From: a virus
IMG/VR virus record: IMGVR_UViG_3300042526_000286
Location: 1 to 20,827 of that record
Reading direction: 5' to 3' (one strand)
DNA: 20,827 bases
Shown here: positions 14,523-20,118 of the stretch, in pieces
Layout: the number at the start of each line of letters is the position of its first letter
Numbering within the stretch: the stretch's first letter is position 1
The notes under the pieces: generated by a model
Database searches by the model: none
The model's input: only the letters and a program-made list of their open reading frames with translations
What the model was told of the DNA's origin: nothing
Translations under genes and position numbers: made by a program

Positions 14523-14999
14523 TTATTTTATTTTATTATCTATTTCGTCCATTAAATCATCGGCTACCGAGTTTGCAAGTATGTTAGCAAATTGATTCAT
14601 CTTAGCATCGAAATCGATAGATATGAATAAGGTTGGTCTGATACCGTTTTTATAGATACTTCTTGCTATTGCAAATTGTAATCCTTTTCTTGATTGGAAC
14701 TGTCCTCTTCCGTTTCTTGGTGCTATTCCCTTTCTAACTATCCATTTGTCAAACACACTAGCAGGTGGCATTCTATTGGTATAAGAATATGGGGTATTGA
14801 ATTTACGTTCTGTCCCACTAACCCCTTTGTCTAGGTACTTACCATAGTTAGCCATTAGAATTTCGATTGTGTTGTCATCATTGATAACAAAGTCGATTGA
14901 TTTAGCTAATTCTCCACTTGCTACTGGAACTCTGTTTCTTAGAGTATCACAATATTCGTTAAAGAATTGGGAGATAGTTTGGTGTTGATTTACTAACAT
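14523..14999 (-). CDS. HK97-gp10-like neck / head-tail joining protein
   Basis: A 158-residue protein with the hallmark of the HK97-gp10-like family: an N-terminal helix, then RVPVASGELAKSI (19-31) and a strand-turn YGKYLDKGVSGTERKF (52-67), followed by helical segments and the strand PTLFISIDF. Members join the head to the tail as part of the neck. A short basic loop (RKGIAPRNGRGQFQSRKGLQ, 89-108) is also family-like. The gene overlaps the preceding one by 7 bases (ATGTTAG, where the upstream stop is TAG), which fits coupled synthesis of neck and tail-terminator proteins. The order neck after terminator is reversed compared with many siphoviruses. The ATG is the only in-frame start consistent with the conserved N-terminal helix. 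Confidence 0.7.
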   Translation of the reverse strand: MLVNQHQTISQFFNEYCDTLRNRVPVASGELAKSIDFVINDDNTIEILMANYGKYLDKGVSGTERKFNTPYSYTNRMPPASVFDKWIVRKGIAPRNGRGQFQSRKGLQFAIARSIYKNGIRPTLFISIDFDAKMNQFANILANSVADDLMDEIDNKIK

Positions 15000-15451
15000 A
15001 TGCTTATAACATCATTTGGAGCCATCAAAGTTAATTGTAGAACTAACCCATCCAGTATATTGAAATCTTTCATTAGAAGCGGTGTAGCGCTTGTAACGCT
15101 GTCTAAAATGATCTCGTATTCATTCTCCTGAAGTGTAAGGTAGGTTACCAAGTCATTCAATATAGCATAACAAAGATTTAGATTATCTATTACATTATCG
15201 TTACCTTCAAACTTAGTATTAGTGTCTTCCTTATTGATATTTCTTTGTTCGAATACACCAACCTCAAAAGTAAACATAGATACCTGGGAGTTTCTAAAAG
15301 GTATTTCCATTGGATTGATATGAGCTAATGGATAGATTGCCTTTTTATATAAATCTTTCTCTTCTGTTCTAGAGAAGACAACAGTATTAACCTGCTCGTT
15401 CGATTCGAGTCTAGCTTTTATTAGATTTACTGCATTATAGAAATTATTCAT
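14993..15451 (-). CDS. Tail terminator / tail completion-like protein
   Basis: A 152-residue alpha/beta protein. The opening helix (NAVNLIKARLESNEQVNTVV), then AIYPLAHINPMEIPF (38-52), and MFTFEVGVFEQR (59-70) match a pattern I know from small proteins next to the neck genes in Bacteroidota phages: an N-terminal helix, a conserved FPLAHI-like strand and an exposed FxVxVxxxD/E strand. Tail terminator proteins cap the tail tube and connect it to the neck, and this family looks like that fold. A later segment VIDNLNLCYAILNDLVTYL (86-104) forms the second main helix. The stop codon is TAG, unlike most genes here, and is followed directly in frame by TAA. The role is inferred from pattern and its place beside the HK97-gp10-like gene. 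Confidence 0.6.
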   Translation of the reverse strand: MNNFYNAVNLIKARLESNEQVNTVVFSRTEEKDLYKKAIYPLAHINPMEIPFRNSQVSMFTFEVGVFEQRNINKEDTNTKFEGNDNVIDNLNLCYAILNDLVTYLTLQENEYEIILDSVTSATPLLMKDFNILDGLVLQLTLMAPNDVISIC

Positions 15452-15461
15452 AGTTGGTATT

Positions 15462-15477
15462 ATTTATTTAAAAACAT
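15462..15477 (-). promoter_or_regulatory. TGTTTTTAA leader motif before the tail-terminator gene
   Basis: Minus-strand ATGTTTTTAAATAAAT begins 26 bases before the ATG at 15451. Its first ATG overlaps the stop of the -1 frame (TAATG) and could begin a 5-codon mini-ORF (MFLNK). It matches the leader at 7149-7169 almost base for base. Confidence 0.4.
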
Positions 15478-15776
15478 TAAACATTACTTGTGTTTTGCGA
15501 TCTGGCAATTCTGGCTGCATCCAGTTGGGATTTCCTTGTATAGAAGTTCATGAATGTTAGAAATTCGATGGCTGGGGATTGGAGAACCTCTTCTATTTTT
15601 AGATAGTCTTCCTTAGCTGCAATGTATAACATTGGGTACCAACCAAACTCCTCTGCAAATTCCTCTTCATCTCCTACGAAATCGGTTGGATTCCCTTCTG
15701 GTCCTTCTTCTACTACTTCTTCCCTTTGTTTGTATAAATATCCACACCTATCAATAAATCCTTGTTTAGTTCCCAA
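15477..15776 (-). CDS. -1 frame extension of the tail assembly chaperone (GT-like)
   Basis: A 99-residue open frame overlaps the end of the 180-residue gene in the -1 frame. It has no ATG or GTG start and no ribosome site; its only possible start is a TTG inside the slippery T run. It is therefore best read as the downstream half of a frameshift product: 160 residues of the first frame, ending MVFF, then LGTKQGFIDRCGYLYKQREE and onward, 259 residues in total. The extension has an acidic stretch (GDEEEFAEEF) and a helical part, YPMLYIAAKEDYLKIEEV. Lambda G/GT and many other tailed phages make two chaperones this way, the longer one bridging tape measure and tube protein. The -1 frame is closed by TAA upstream near 15840, so it cannot be an independent gene with a normal start. 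Confidence 0.75.
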   Translation of the reverse strand: MGTKQGFIDRCGYLYKQREEVVEEGPEGNPTDFVGDEEEFAEEFGWYPMLYIAAKEDYLKIEEVLQSPAIEFLTFMNFYTRKSQLDAARIARSQNTSNV

Positions 15777-16255
15777 AAAAAAACCATCGCTCCTAGATAG
15801 ATTTCTATTGATACCTTCTTCATGGTATTTATATCTTCTTTAGTGGTACCTCTATATTGGGATAACCTATAGTTTTTATTCTTCTTGTCTTTACTAACTA
15901 TTGGTCTATATAATATTGATAACATTTCAGGAATCGCGGTTTCTTCTTTTTGAAAATCATCCAGATCTATATACTCCGCAGTTGTTATCTCTTCAAGATT
16001 TGGTATGAATCCATATTCTGTCCCGCGGTATTCGAATCTTTCTATAAATCTTGGGGGTTGTGCTAATAGATCTAGGATTCCACTTATGATAGTTGAACTC
16101 TCCTTAATTGTGGATTCATCAAAATAGTAATCAGCTATGCCTTTTAATATTTTACCATCATCCTTCTTATAAACCCCAATTATCATTTTCATATGTAGAT
16201 AATCTTCTACTGAAATGTCATTCAATGTTTGTGGTATTGGTCTTCTTAATTTCAT
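15713..16255 (-). CDS. Tail assembly chaperone-like protein (G-like, 0 frame)
   Basis: A 180-residue product in the zero frame. It is mainly helical, with YLHMKMIIGVYKKDDGKILK near the N-terminus, a central strand segment FEYRGTEYGFIPNLEEITTA, a conserved-looking SILYRPI, and a C-terminal GAMVFFWELNKDLL. I know this pattern from Bacteroidota phages, where it sits in the packaging/tail region. The codons for VFFW contain nine T residues, a slippery site leading into the overlapping -1 frame. Its ATG overlaps the terminase stop by one base (TAATG). In most siphoviruses the chaperone gene lies directly before the tape measure gene; here the two are about 7 kb apart. The chaperone call rests on the frameshift layout more than on sequence similarity. 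Confidence 0.65.
   Translation of the reverse strand: MKLRRPIPQTLNDISVEDYLHMKMIIGVYKKDDGKILKGIADYYFDESTIKESSTIISGILDLLAQPPRFIERFEYRGTEYGFIPNLEEITTAEYIDLDDFQKEETAIPEMLSILYRPIVSKDKKNKNYRLSQYRGTTKEDINTMKKVSIEIYLGAMVFFWELNKDLLIGVDIYTNKGKK
15775..15783 (-). other. T9 slippery site for programmed -1 frameshifting
   Basis: Minus-strand reads ATG GTT TTT TTT TGG in the zero frame, so T TTT TTT forms a perfect X XXY YYZ heptamer. A -1 slip at 15776 enters the open frame of the 99-residue extension. An AGGAG lies 7 bases upstream of the heptamer (15794-15790), which could stimulate slippage in SD-using hosts, but Bacteroidota ribosomes make little use of such sites. A run of nine T could also cause RNA polymerase slippage, giving a mix of transcripts with the same protein result. 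Confidence 0.8.
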
Positions 16256-17565
16256 TATCTTATTCTAAATTTTTTAACTGTTGGCGTGAGGGTAAACCAC
16301 ATCCTCATCATTATGGTATCACTGTAATCAGGAGATCTTCCTATTAACTGTTTAACCTCGGTTTTAGGCATTATTTTTAATTTACCATCTGAATCTATAT
16401 CTGCCGCTTTTATTTGCTCTAATTCTTCAATTATTGCATCTTGTTGTGCCTGGGATAGTTCTGCTGATATATATATCGAATCAGAATTAATCATGTCTGC
16501 TAATTTATAATAACATTGGGTTTTTAGATTCTGGAAATTCTCGTCATTTAAACATTTTGAGTTGTTAACAAAATCCTTGATTCTAAGGTTGTCAACTAAA
16601 CCTCCACCCACACCATCACCATCGGCAATTATATGGTTACTACTAACATTGTATCTATTCTTTAAACCCAGAATAGCAGTTTGGAGATCTGTAATTTTAC
16701 TCGTAGCATAATCAAATATGTCAACGAGTTCAAAACCTCTCCATAAACATATAACAGCCTTATCAGACCCAAATCTTGCGACATCACAAGTAATATAATA
16801 TCTATCATTTTCATTTCGTACGTATGTGTTTGTGAATAGATTCAATATGTTATCGTATTCAACTAATTTTGTAGGATCGTCATCAGATTCCCAGTTACCT
16901 AATAATAGTCTTGACTTTTGTGCCTTAGGTAGAGACATTAAGTTGTCAATATAGTGTTGTGATATGAATGGATTATCTGTTACTAAAGCTTGGATAAAAC
17001 ATTTATGTGGTTCTATATCATTTATCTTTTGTGGTTTGTAGAATTCTTTATAAACCCAATTCTTGGATGGATTACAAGTTCCTAATATTTTTGGTATTAG
17101 CCCATACTCATCTAGCTTGTATCTAATACGGGATTTAACTATCTGCCAAGCTAATGCAACGGTTTGGTTAACCTCATCAATAAATGCTCCCGTTATCTCT
17201 AACGAACCTAATTCATCAAATTGTGGATCGGCAGGATAGTAAGCTAAATCTTTCATTAGTATCTCTGAACCATTTATGAAATGGATTGTGTTTGATGAAC
17301 CGTTAATAGTGAAATGTGTTCCATTAATAACTCCTTGCATCTTACATACTTCTAGAAATGAATTAAGTGTTGTCTCCTTAAGAGTCTTTAACTTCTTTCT
17401 CCCCATTAACCATCTAGTTCCAGGATATTTCAAACACATCTTTAATAACCAATAACAACCAAGAATAGATTTAGCTGAACCAGCACCACCTCCGAAGATT
17501 ATCTCTTTGTGGGTAGAGTCTTCTAGAATGTCTAGAGCTTCCGTTTGCTTACGTGTTAGTACCAA
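16255..17565 (-). CDS. terL: Terminase large subunit
   Basis: A 436-residue packaging motor ATPase and nuclease. Walker A is GGGAGSAKS (25-33, with Ala in place of the usual second Gly), Walker B is AFIDE (127-131, D130 and E131), and a coupling motif GTCNPS lies at 162-167. The nuclease domain shows DVARFGSDKA (D261), ADGDG (D315/D317) and the last acidic residue in PDYSDT (D416), the RNase-H-like metal triad. The start is a TTG at 17565 overlapping the small subunit gene by 17 bases; no ATG exists in frame before Walker A and a TAA lies three codons upstream, so TTG is the best start. It binds the portal and drives genome packaging into the prohead. The chaperone-like gene follows with a one-base overlap. 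Confidence 0.93.
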   Translation of the reverse strand: MVLTRKQTEALDILEDSTHKEIIFGGGAGSAKSILGCYWLLKMCLKYPGTRWLMGRKKLKTLKETTLNSFLEVCKMQGVINGTHFTINGSSNTIHFINGSEILMKDLAYYPADPQFDELGSLEITGAFIDEVNQTVALAWQIVKSRIRYKLDEYGLIPKILGTCNPSKNWVYKEFYKPQKINDIEPHKCFIQALVTDNPFISQHYIDNLMSLPKAQKSRLLLGNWESDDDPTKLVEYDNILNLFTNTYVRNENDRYYITCDVARFGSDKAVICLWRGFELVDIFDYATSKITDLQTAILGLKNRYNVSSNHIIADGDGVGGGLVDNLRIKDFVNNSKCLNDENFQNLKTQCYYKLADMINSDSIYISAELSQAQQDAIIEELEQIKAADIDSDGKLKIMPKTEVKQLIGRSPDYSDTIMMRMWFTLTPTVKKFRIR

Positions 17566-18070
17566 AACTATTTATATCTTCATTTCCAAGATCTTTTTTA
17601 TCTGGGGTATAACTCTTAGTTTCATTCCAAGTTATCTTATTAATAGATTCACCATTAGTTGTTATATCCATCTTTCTAGTTTCAAATCCTGCTATCTTAC
17701 TTAATTGTGCTAATGCTTTTAATGATGATTGTCTATCTGGTCTGGATATTACTCTTCCTGTGGCCGGGTCTCTCTCAGTTATTTCCAGTTTAACCTCCTC
17801 CACTATAGATTTAAGTTCTTTAACAACCCAAGACAACTTAATGTCCTCCTGTATAGCTATATGAGCTTGTTTATTTTCAATATAATTCTTAACCCTAGGT
17901 AATGCTAATAATTTATGTGCTAACACGTCCGCACTTTTATCAGTTACATCTGGTTTTAAATGAAGATATGCTAGTCTACCATTGAAATTAAATTCAAAAT
18001 AGGCTTCTATAAATCTCTTTTCCCAGTCATTTATTTTATCAGGATCTTCTTTGGATGCTCTTGCTGCCAT
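17549..18070 (-). CDS. terS: Terminase small subunit
   Basis: A 173-residue DNA-recognition subunit. The N-terminal part, NDWEKRFIEAYFEFNFNGRL (14-33), with W-x-x-R-F-x-E-A-Y followed by a helix-turn-helix (LAYLHLKPDVTDKSADVLAH) and KLLALPRVKNYIENKQA, is the typical small terminase DNA-binding pattern. A coiled-coil oligomerisation stretch follows (KELKSIVEEVKLEI), then DRQSSLKALAQLSKIAGF, a C-terminal motif widely seen in the Terminase_2 type. It would assemble as a ring that recognises the packaging site and activates TerL. The gene starts with ATG two bases after the 51-residue gene (TAATAATG) and ends by overlapping the terL start. A pac or cos site is often inside or near this gene, but I cannot point to one. 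Confidence 0.87.
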   Translation of the reverse strand: MAARASKEDPDKINDWEKRFIEAYFEFNFNGRLAYLHLKPDVTDKSADVLAHKLLALPRVKNYIENKQAHIAIQEDIKLSWVVKELKSIVEEVKLEITERDPATGRVISRPDRQSSLKALAQLSKIAGFETRKMDITTNGESINKITWNETKSYTPDKKDLGNEDINSFGTNT

Positions 18071-18072
18071 TA

Positions 18073-18228
18073 TTATTTACTTATTTTATGTGCTAATGCT
18101 TTTATGATTGTCTCCACCGGAACAAATCTAACTAAAAATCTTAACCATCTACCAGCACCAGTTGTTGCTTCTGATTTACTGTATTCCATTGCAGCTTCTT
18201 TTACTGCTTGTGTAACTTGTTCTTCCAT
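18073..18228 (-). CDS. 51-residue protein between the Cys-pair protein and terS
   Basis: A short frame from ATG at 18228 (one-base TAATG overlap with the preceding stop) to TAA, two bases before terS. The product starts MEEQVTQAVKEAAMEYSKSE and continues with GAGRWLRFLVRFVPVETIIK, a partly hydrophobic and basic helix, then ends in a Lys-rich tail. The helix is amphipathic and too polar for a clear membrane span, so a holin is unlikely, though a membrane-associating peptide cannot be ruled out. Coupled spacing on both sides and a full-length reading frame make it a probable real gene. I do not recognise a family. A packaging accessory role is only a guess from position. Confidence 0.65.
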   Translation of the reverse strand: MEEQVTQAVKEAAMEYSKSEATTGAGRWLRFLVRFVPVETIIKALAHKISK

Positions 18229-18611
18229 TATATATTTATGTTTAAATGTTTATTAAGTCTTTCGATGAATGTTCTAATTAAACCAGGGCAATTACATCTT
18301 TTTGCATTAGTGTGGTGTATTCTATTATAAAGAGCAAATAGTTTATCTACATTTTGTGATTCCATTATTTTACTCTTTTGGATTTCTGTCATGAATTCAA
18401 CATCATTTAAAGTTTGTTCATCCAGAATAACTGGTTCGATAACTTCCAATTGTGTGGCCGCTTCTGCTTCAGCTTTTAAAACTTCAGCCCATTTATCCTT
18501 ACAATTAGTACAGGGTTTCTCTTTTTTTACATCAGATACTGATTTAATCATAGATTCCGAAGTGGATTTTGGTTTAGTACAATCAGTACATGGCTTATTT
18601 GTTTTTTTCAT
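18228..18611 (-). CDS. Small Cys-pair protein, possible zinc binder
   Basis: A 127-residue protein with two copies of a short motif, KPCTDC (7-11) and KPCTNC (33-37), and a third cysteine pair CNC (106-108). Four to six Cys could bind one zinc ion. Between them lies a long helix-rich, acidic region (EVLKAEAEAATQLEVIEPVI), and the C-terminal part LFALYNRIHHTNAKRCNCPG then helix LIRTFIERLNKHL resembles small proteins I have seen next to terminase genes of Bacteroidota phages. I cannot name the family. The gene overlaps the sigma-like gene by 17 bases and is followed by the 51-residue gene with a one-base overlap, so the three are co-expressed. A protein-protein or nucleic-acid adaptor is possible. 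Confidence 0.65.
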   Translation of the reverse strand: MKKTNKPCTDCTKPKSTSESMIKSVSDVKKEKPCTNCKDKWAEVLKAEAEAATQLEVIEPVILDEQTLNDVEFMTEIQKSKIMESQNVDKLFALYNRIHHTNAKRCNCPGLIRTFIERLNKHLNINI

Positions 18612-19149
18612 AGTAATCTTTTATTTTGTTTTTAATTATTTTTATTCTATAGTGGATTATTGCTAATGATAATCCACTTTGTCTAGCCATTTCTCTTTGT
18701 GATAGACCTTCTTCGAAATGGATTTTATATAATTTCTGTTCAAAACTATTTAATATAGTATCAAATACTCTCTTGATTGCGTATAATTTATCATCCTGTA
18801 TTTGTTTTTTTAGTAATTCTTCTTCAATTTCTTCACTAGTTACATCTAAACCATCAGAATCACTGGTAACAAAATCGAAATATGCTTTACTATTCTTTCT
18901 TTTGGTTGATTCTTTACCCATCAGATAAAGATACGTATTTCTTAGTCCTATGAAAACATAATTATCATTAACATCGAAATTGGGTTCGCCCTCAACTTTC
19001 TTTTGTAATTTATTTAAGAAATAGTGTAAGGTTTCGTCTGCAAAATAATCATCTCCTTCTGCAACTACTAATGCTTTTATTCTCCAATGTCTATATTGTT
19101 TAGGACTTAGATTGAAAACATCTACCTTATTATTTGTTTTTTCTGACAC
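18595..19149 (-). CDS. Sigma-70-like transcription factor
   Basis: A 184-residue protein resembling a small ECF-type sigma factor. The C-terminal part carries a region 4 helix-turn-helix: FEQKLYKIHFEEGLSQREMA then RQSGLSLAIIHYRIKIIKNKIK (about 136-176), where GLSQREMARQSGLS is the classical turn. The N-terminal half (ADETLHYFLNKLQKK and YVFIGLRNTYLYL, 37-76) fits a degenerate region 2. It would direct host RNA polymerase to phage promoters or act as a terminase-region regulator. The start is GTG at 19149, overlapping the 86-residue gene by 20 bases; the first in-frame ATG is at codon 77, too late for the domain. A close relative of this HTH gene occurs before terminase in phages I know, often annotated only as HTH protein, so a packaging role is an alternative. 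Confidence 0.7.
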   Translation of the reverse strand: MSEKTNNKVDVFNLSPKQYRHWRIKALVVAEGDDYFADETLHYFLNKLQKKVEGEPNFDVNDNYVFIGLRNTYLYLMGKESTKRKNSKAYFDFVTSDSDGLDVTSEEIEEELLKKQIQDDKLYAIKRVFDTILNSFEQKLYKIHFEEGLSQREMARQSGLSLAIIHYRIKIIKNKIKDYYEKNK

Positions 19150-19390
19150 GGGATTTCTTTATTTTTACGTCATTCCTAACTAGGAATTTAGAGGTTTCTT
19201 CATTACTTTTAGTTTTTAAATCACCAAAAGTTATTGAATATTTACCTCTTTCGTCAAAATCATAATGAAGTACATCACTATCTAATTGGACTTCTTTTTC
19301 CTCTTCTGAGGTATACTTATCGTAAAATATACGTAATCTGATATGGAAATTATCTCCCATCTGTTTTAAAAATTCTTCTTCTGTGTTCAT
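19130..19390 (-). CDS. 86-residue protein, unknown function
   Basis: A small acidic-then-basic protein: the first 60 residues are rich in Glu and Asp (for example YTSEEEKEVQLDSDVLHYDF, 26-45) and the last 20 rich in Lys and Arg (VKIKKSRVRKNK). Beta strands are likely in the middle (KYSITFGDLK). I recognise no family and no signal peptide or membrane segment. The gene lies five bases after the homing endonuclease gene and overlaps the sigma-like gene start by 20 bases, so it is probably translated with it. The ATG at 19390 follows an A/T-rich spacer. Binding partner of the sigma-like protein is one idea suggested only by the overlap. Confidence 0.55.
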   Translation of the reverse strand: MNTEEEFLKQMGDNFHIRLRIFYDKYTSEEEKEVQLDSDVLHYDFDERGKYSITFGDLKTKSNEETSKFLVRNDVKIKKSRVRKNK

Positions 19391-19395
19391 ATTAT

Positions 19396-20076
19396 TTATA
19401 GTTTATTTAATGCTTTTTCATAAGCTTGATATGCTTCCTCCTCTGTTGCGAAGCATCCTAAATATATTCTTTTAGAACCTATTCTTATATGTGCTATCCA
19501 TTTATTCTTATTATTTTTTCCATAAGTGACCCCTACATATTTGGATGCTGTAGATTTTTTAGCATAACCAAGAGATGTATTCTGTCTATTTGTAACTAAT
19601 CTAAGATTTTCAAGTCTATTATCAGTTTTTATACCATTTATATGGTCTACAACTATGATATTTCCATTTGGTATATGGTTCAGAAATGCTATTGCCATAA
19701 ATTGATGAACCTTATTTATATTAGATTTTTTACCATCCACAGATAAAGTTGAACACAAATATTCTTTAATTGGGCTGGTTTTTAATATGATAGGGGTTCT
19801 ATTTTTTATACTAAGAATTCTTCCCTGGTTACTTATTTTATATCCTGGATGTTCTGGGATGTTAATGAAAAATTCATTTTCATTAACATTAATATATCTA
19901 TCTACCGATAAATTCCAATTATAATTATCTATTTGTTTATCCTGGGTTTCAATTATATTATTTCTAATAATAGATCTACTTAATCCAGTAATTTTTGATA
20001 CTGAATCCAAATAAATAAATTCAGAATTTTCAATCAATAGATTTATAGTTTTTTGTATTATAGATTTATCTTTCAT
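19396..20076 (-). CDS. HNH homing endonuclease with NUMOD4 and AP2 domains
   Basis: A 226-residue free-standing homing endonuclease. Residues 20-42 look like a helix-turn-helix (VSKITGLSRSIIRNN). A NUMOD4-type segment EHPGYKISNQGRILSI (75-90) follows. The HNH_3 nuclease core runs 122-165: VHQFMAIAFL (H124), VDHINGIKTDNRLENLRLVT (143-162, H145 and N147, N153 and N157) and NRQN. Residues 179-222 form an AP2-like DNA-binding domain (SKYVGVTYGKNNKNKWIAHI then YLGCFATEEEAYQAYEKAL). Such enzymes cut DNA lacking their own gene so that repair copies them in. No intron or split coding gene surrounds it, and neighbours are intact, so it sits between genes. Codon use is more A/T-rich than the neighbouring phosphoesterase gene, as expected for a mobile gene. 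HNH catalytic residues appear intact. Confidence 0.88.
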   Translation of the reverse strand: MKDKSIIQKTINLLIENSEFIYLDSVSKITGLSRSIIRNNIIETQDKQIDNYNWNLSVDRYINVNENEFFINIPEHPGYKISNQGRILSIKNRTPIILKTSPIKEYLCSTLSVDGKKSNINKVHQFMAIAFLNHIPNGNIIVVDHINGIKTDNRLENLRLVTNRQNTSLGYAKKSTASKYVGVTYGKNNKNKWIAHIRIGSKRIYLGCFATEEEAYQAYEKALNKL

Positions 20077-20118
20077 TTTTTATATTTTATTATTATATCT
20101 AAATAGTGTAGGGATGTT

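Noticed and set aside
14993-15000. Stop-codon reassignment (TAG read as Gln) as in some crAss-like phages
   Set aside because: TAA, TAG and TGA all occur at gene ends (TAG at 14993, TGA at 20119), frames are full length with the standard code, and the one TAG is followed in frame by TAA.
15776-15776. TTG at 15776 as an independent start for the 99-residue frame
   Set aside because: The TTG lies inside the T9 slippery run with no usable initiation site, so a frameshift extension explains the frame better.
15790-15794. AGGAG upstream of the slippery site as a true ribosome-pausing Shine-Dalgarno
   Set aside because: Starts in this window lack Shine-Dalgarno sites, as expected for Bacteroidota, and the 7-base spacing is short for -1 stimulation. 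Kept only as a remark.
16108-17704. Plus-strand frames opposite terminase and the chaperone-like gene
   Set aside because: Antisense shadows of well-supported genes.
18073-18228. Holin call for the 51-residue protein
   Set aside because: Its hydrophobic stretch is short and interrupted by Arg and Glu, and no lysin gene is near.
19391-20118. Group I intron around the HNH gene
   Set aside because: The genes on both sides look complete and unrelated, so there is no split gene, and I see no intron core elements.
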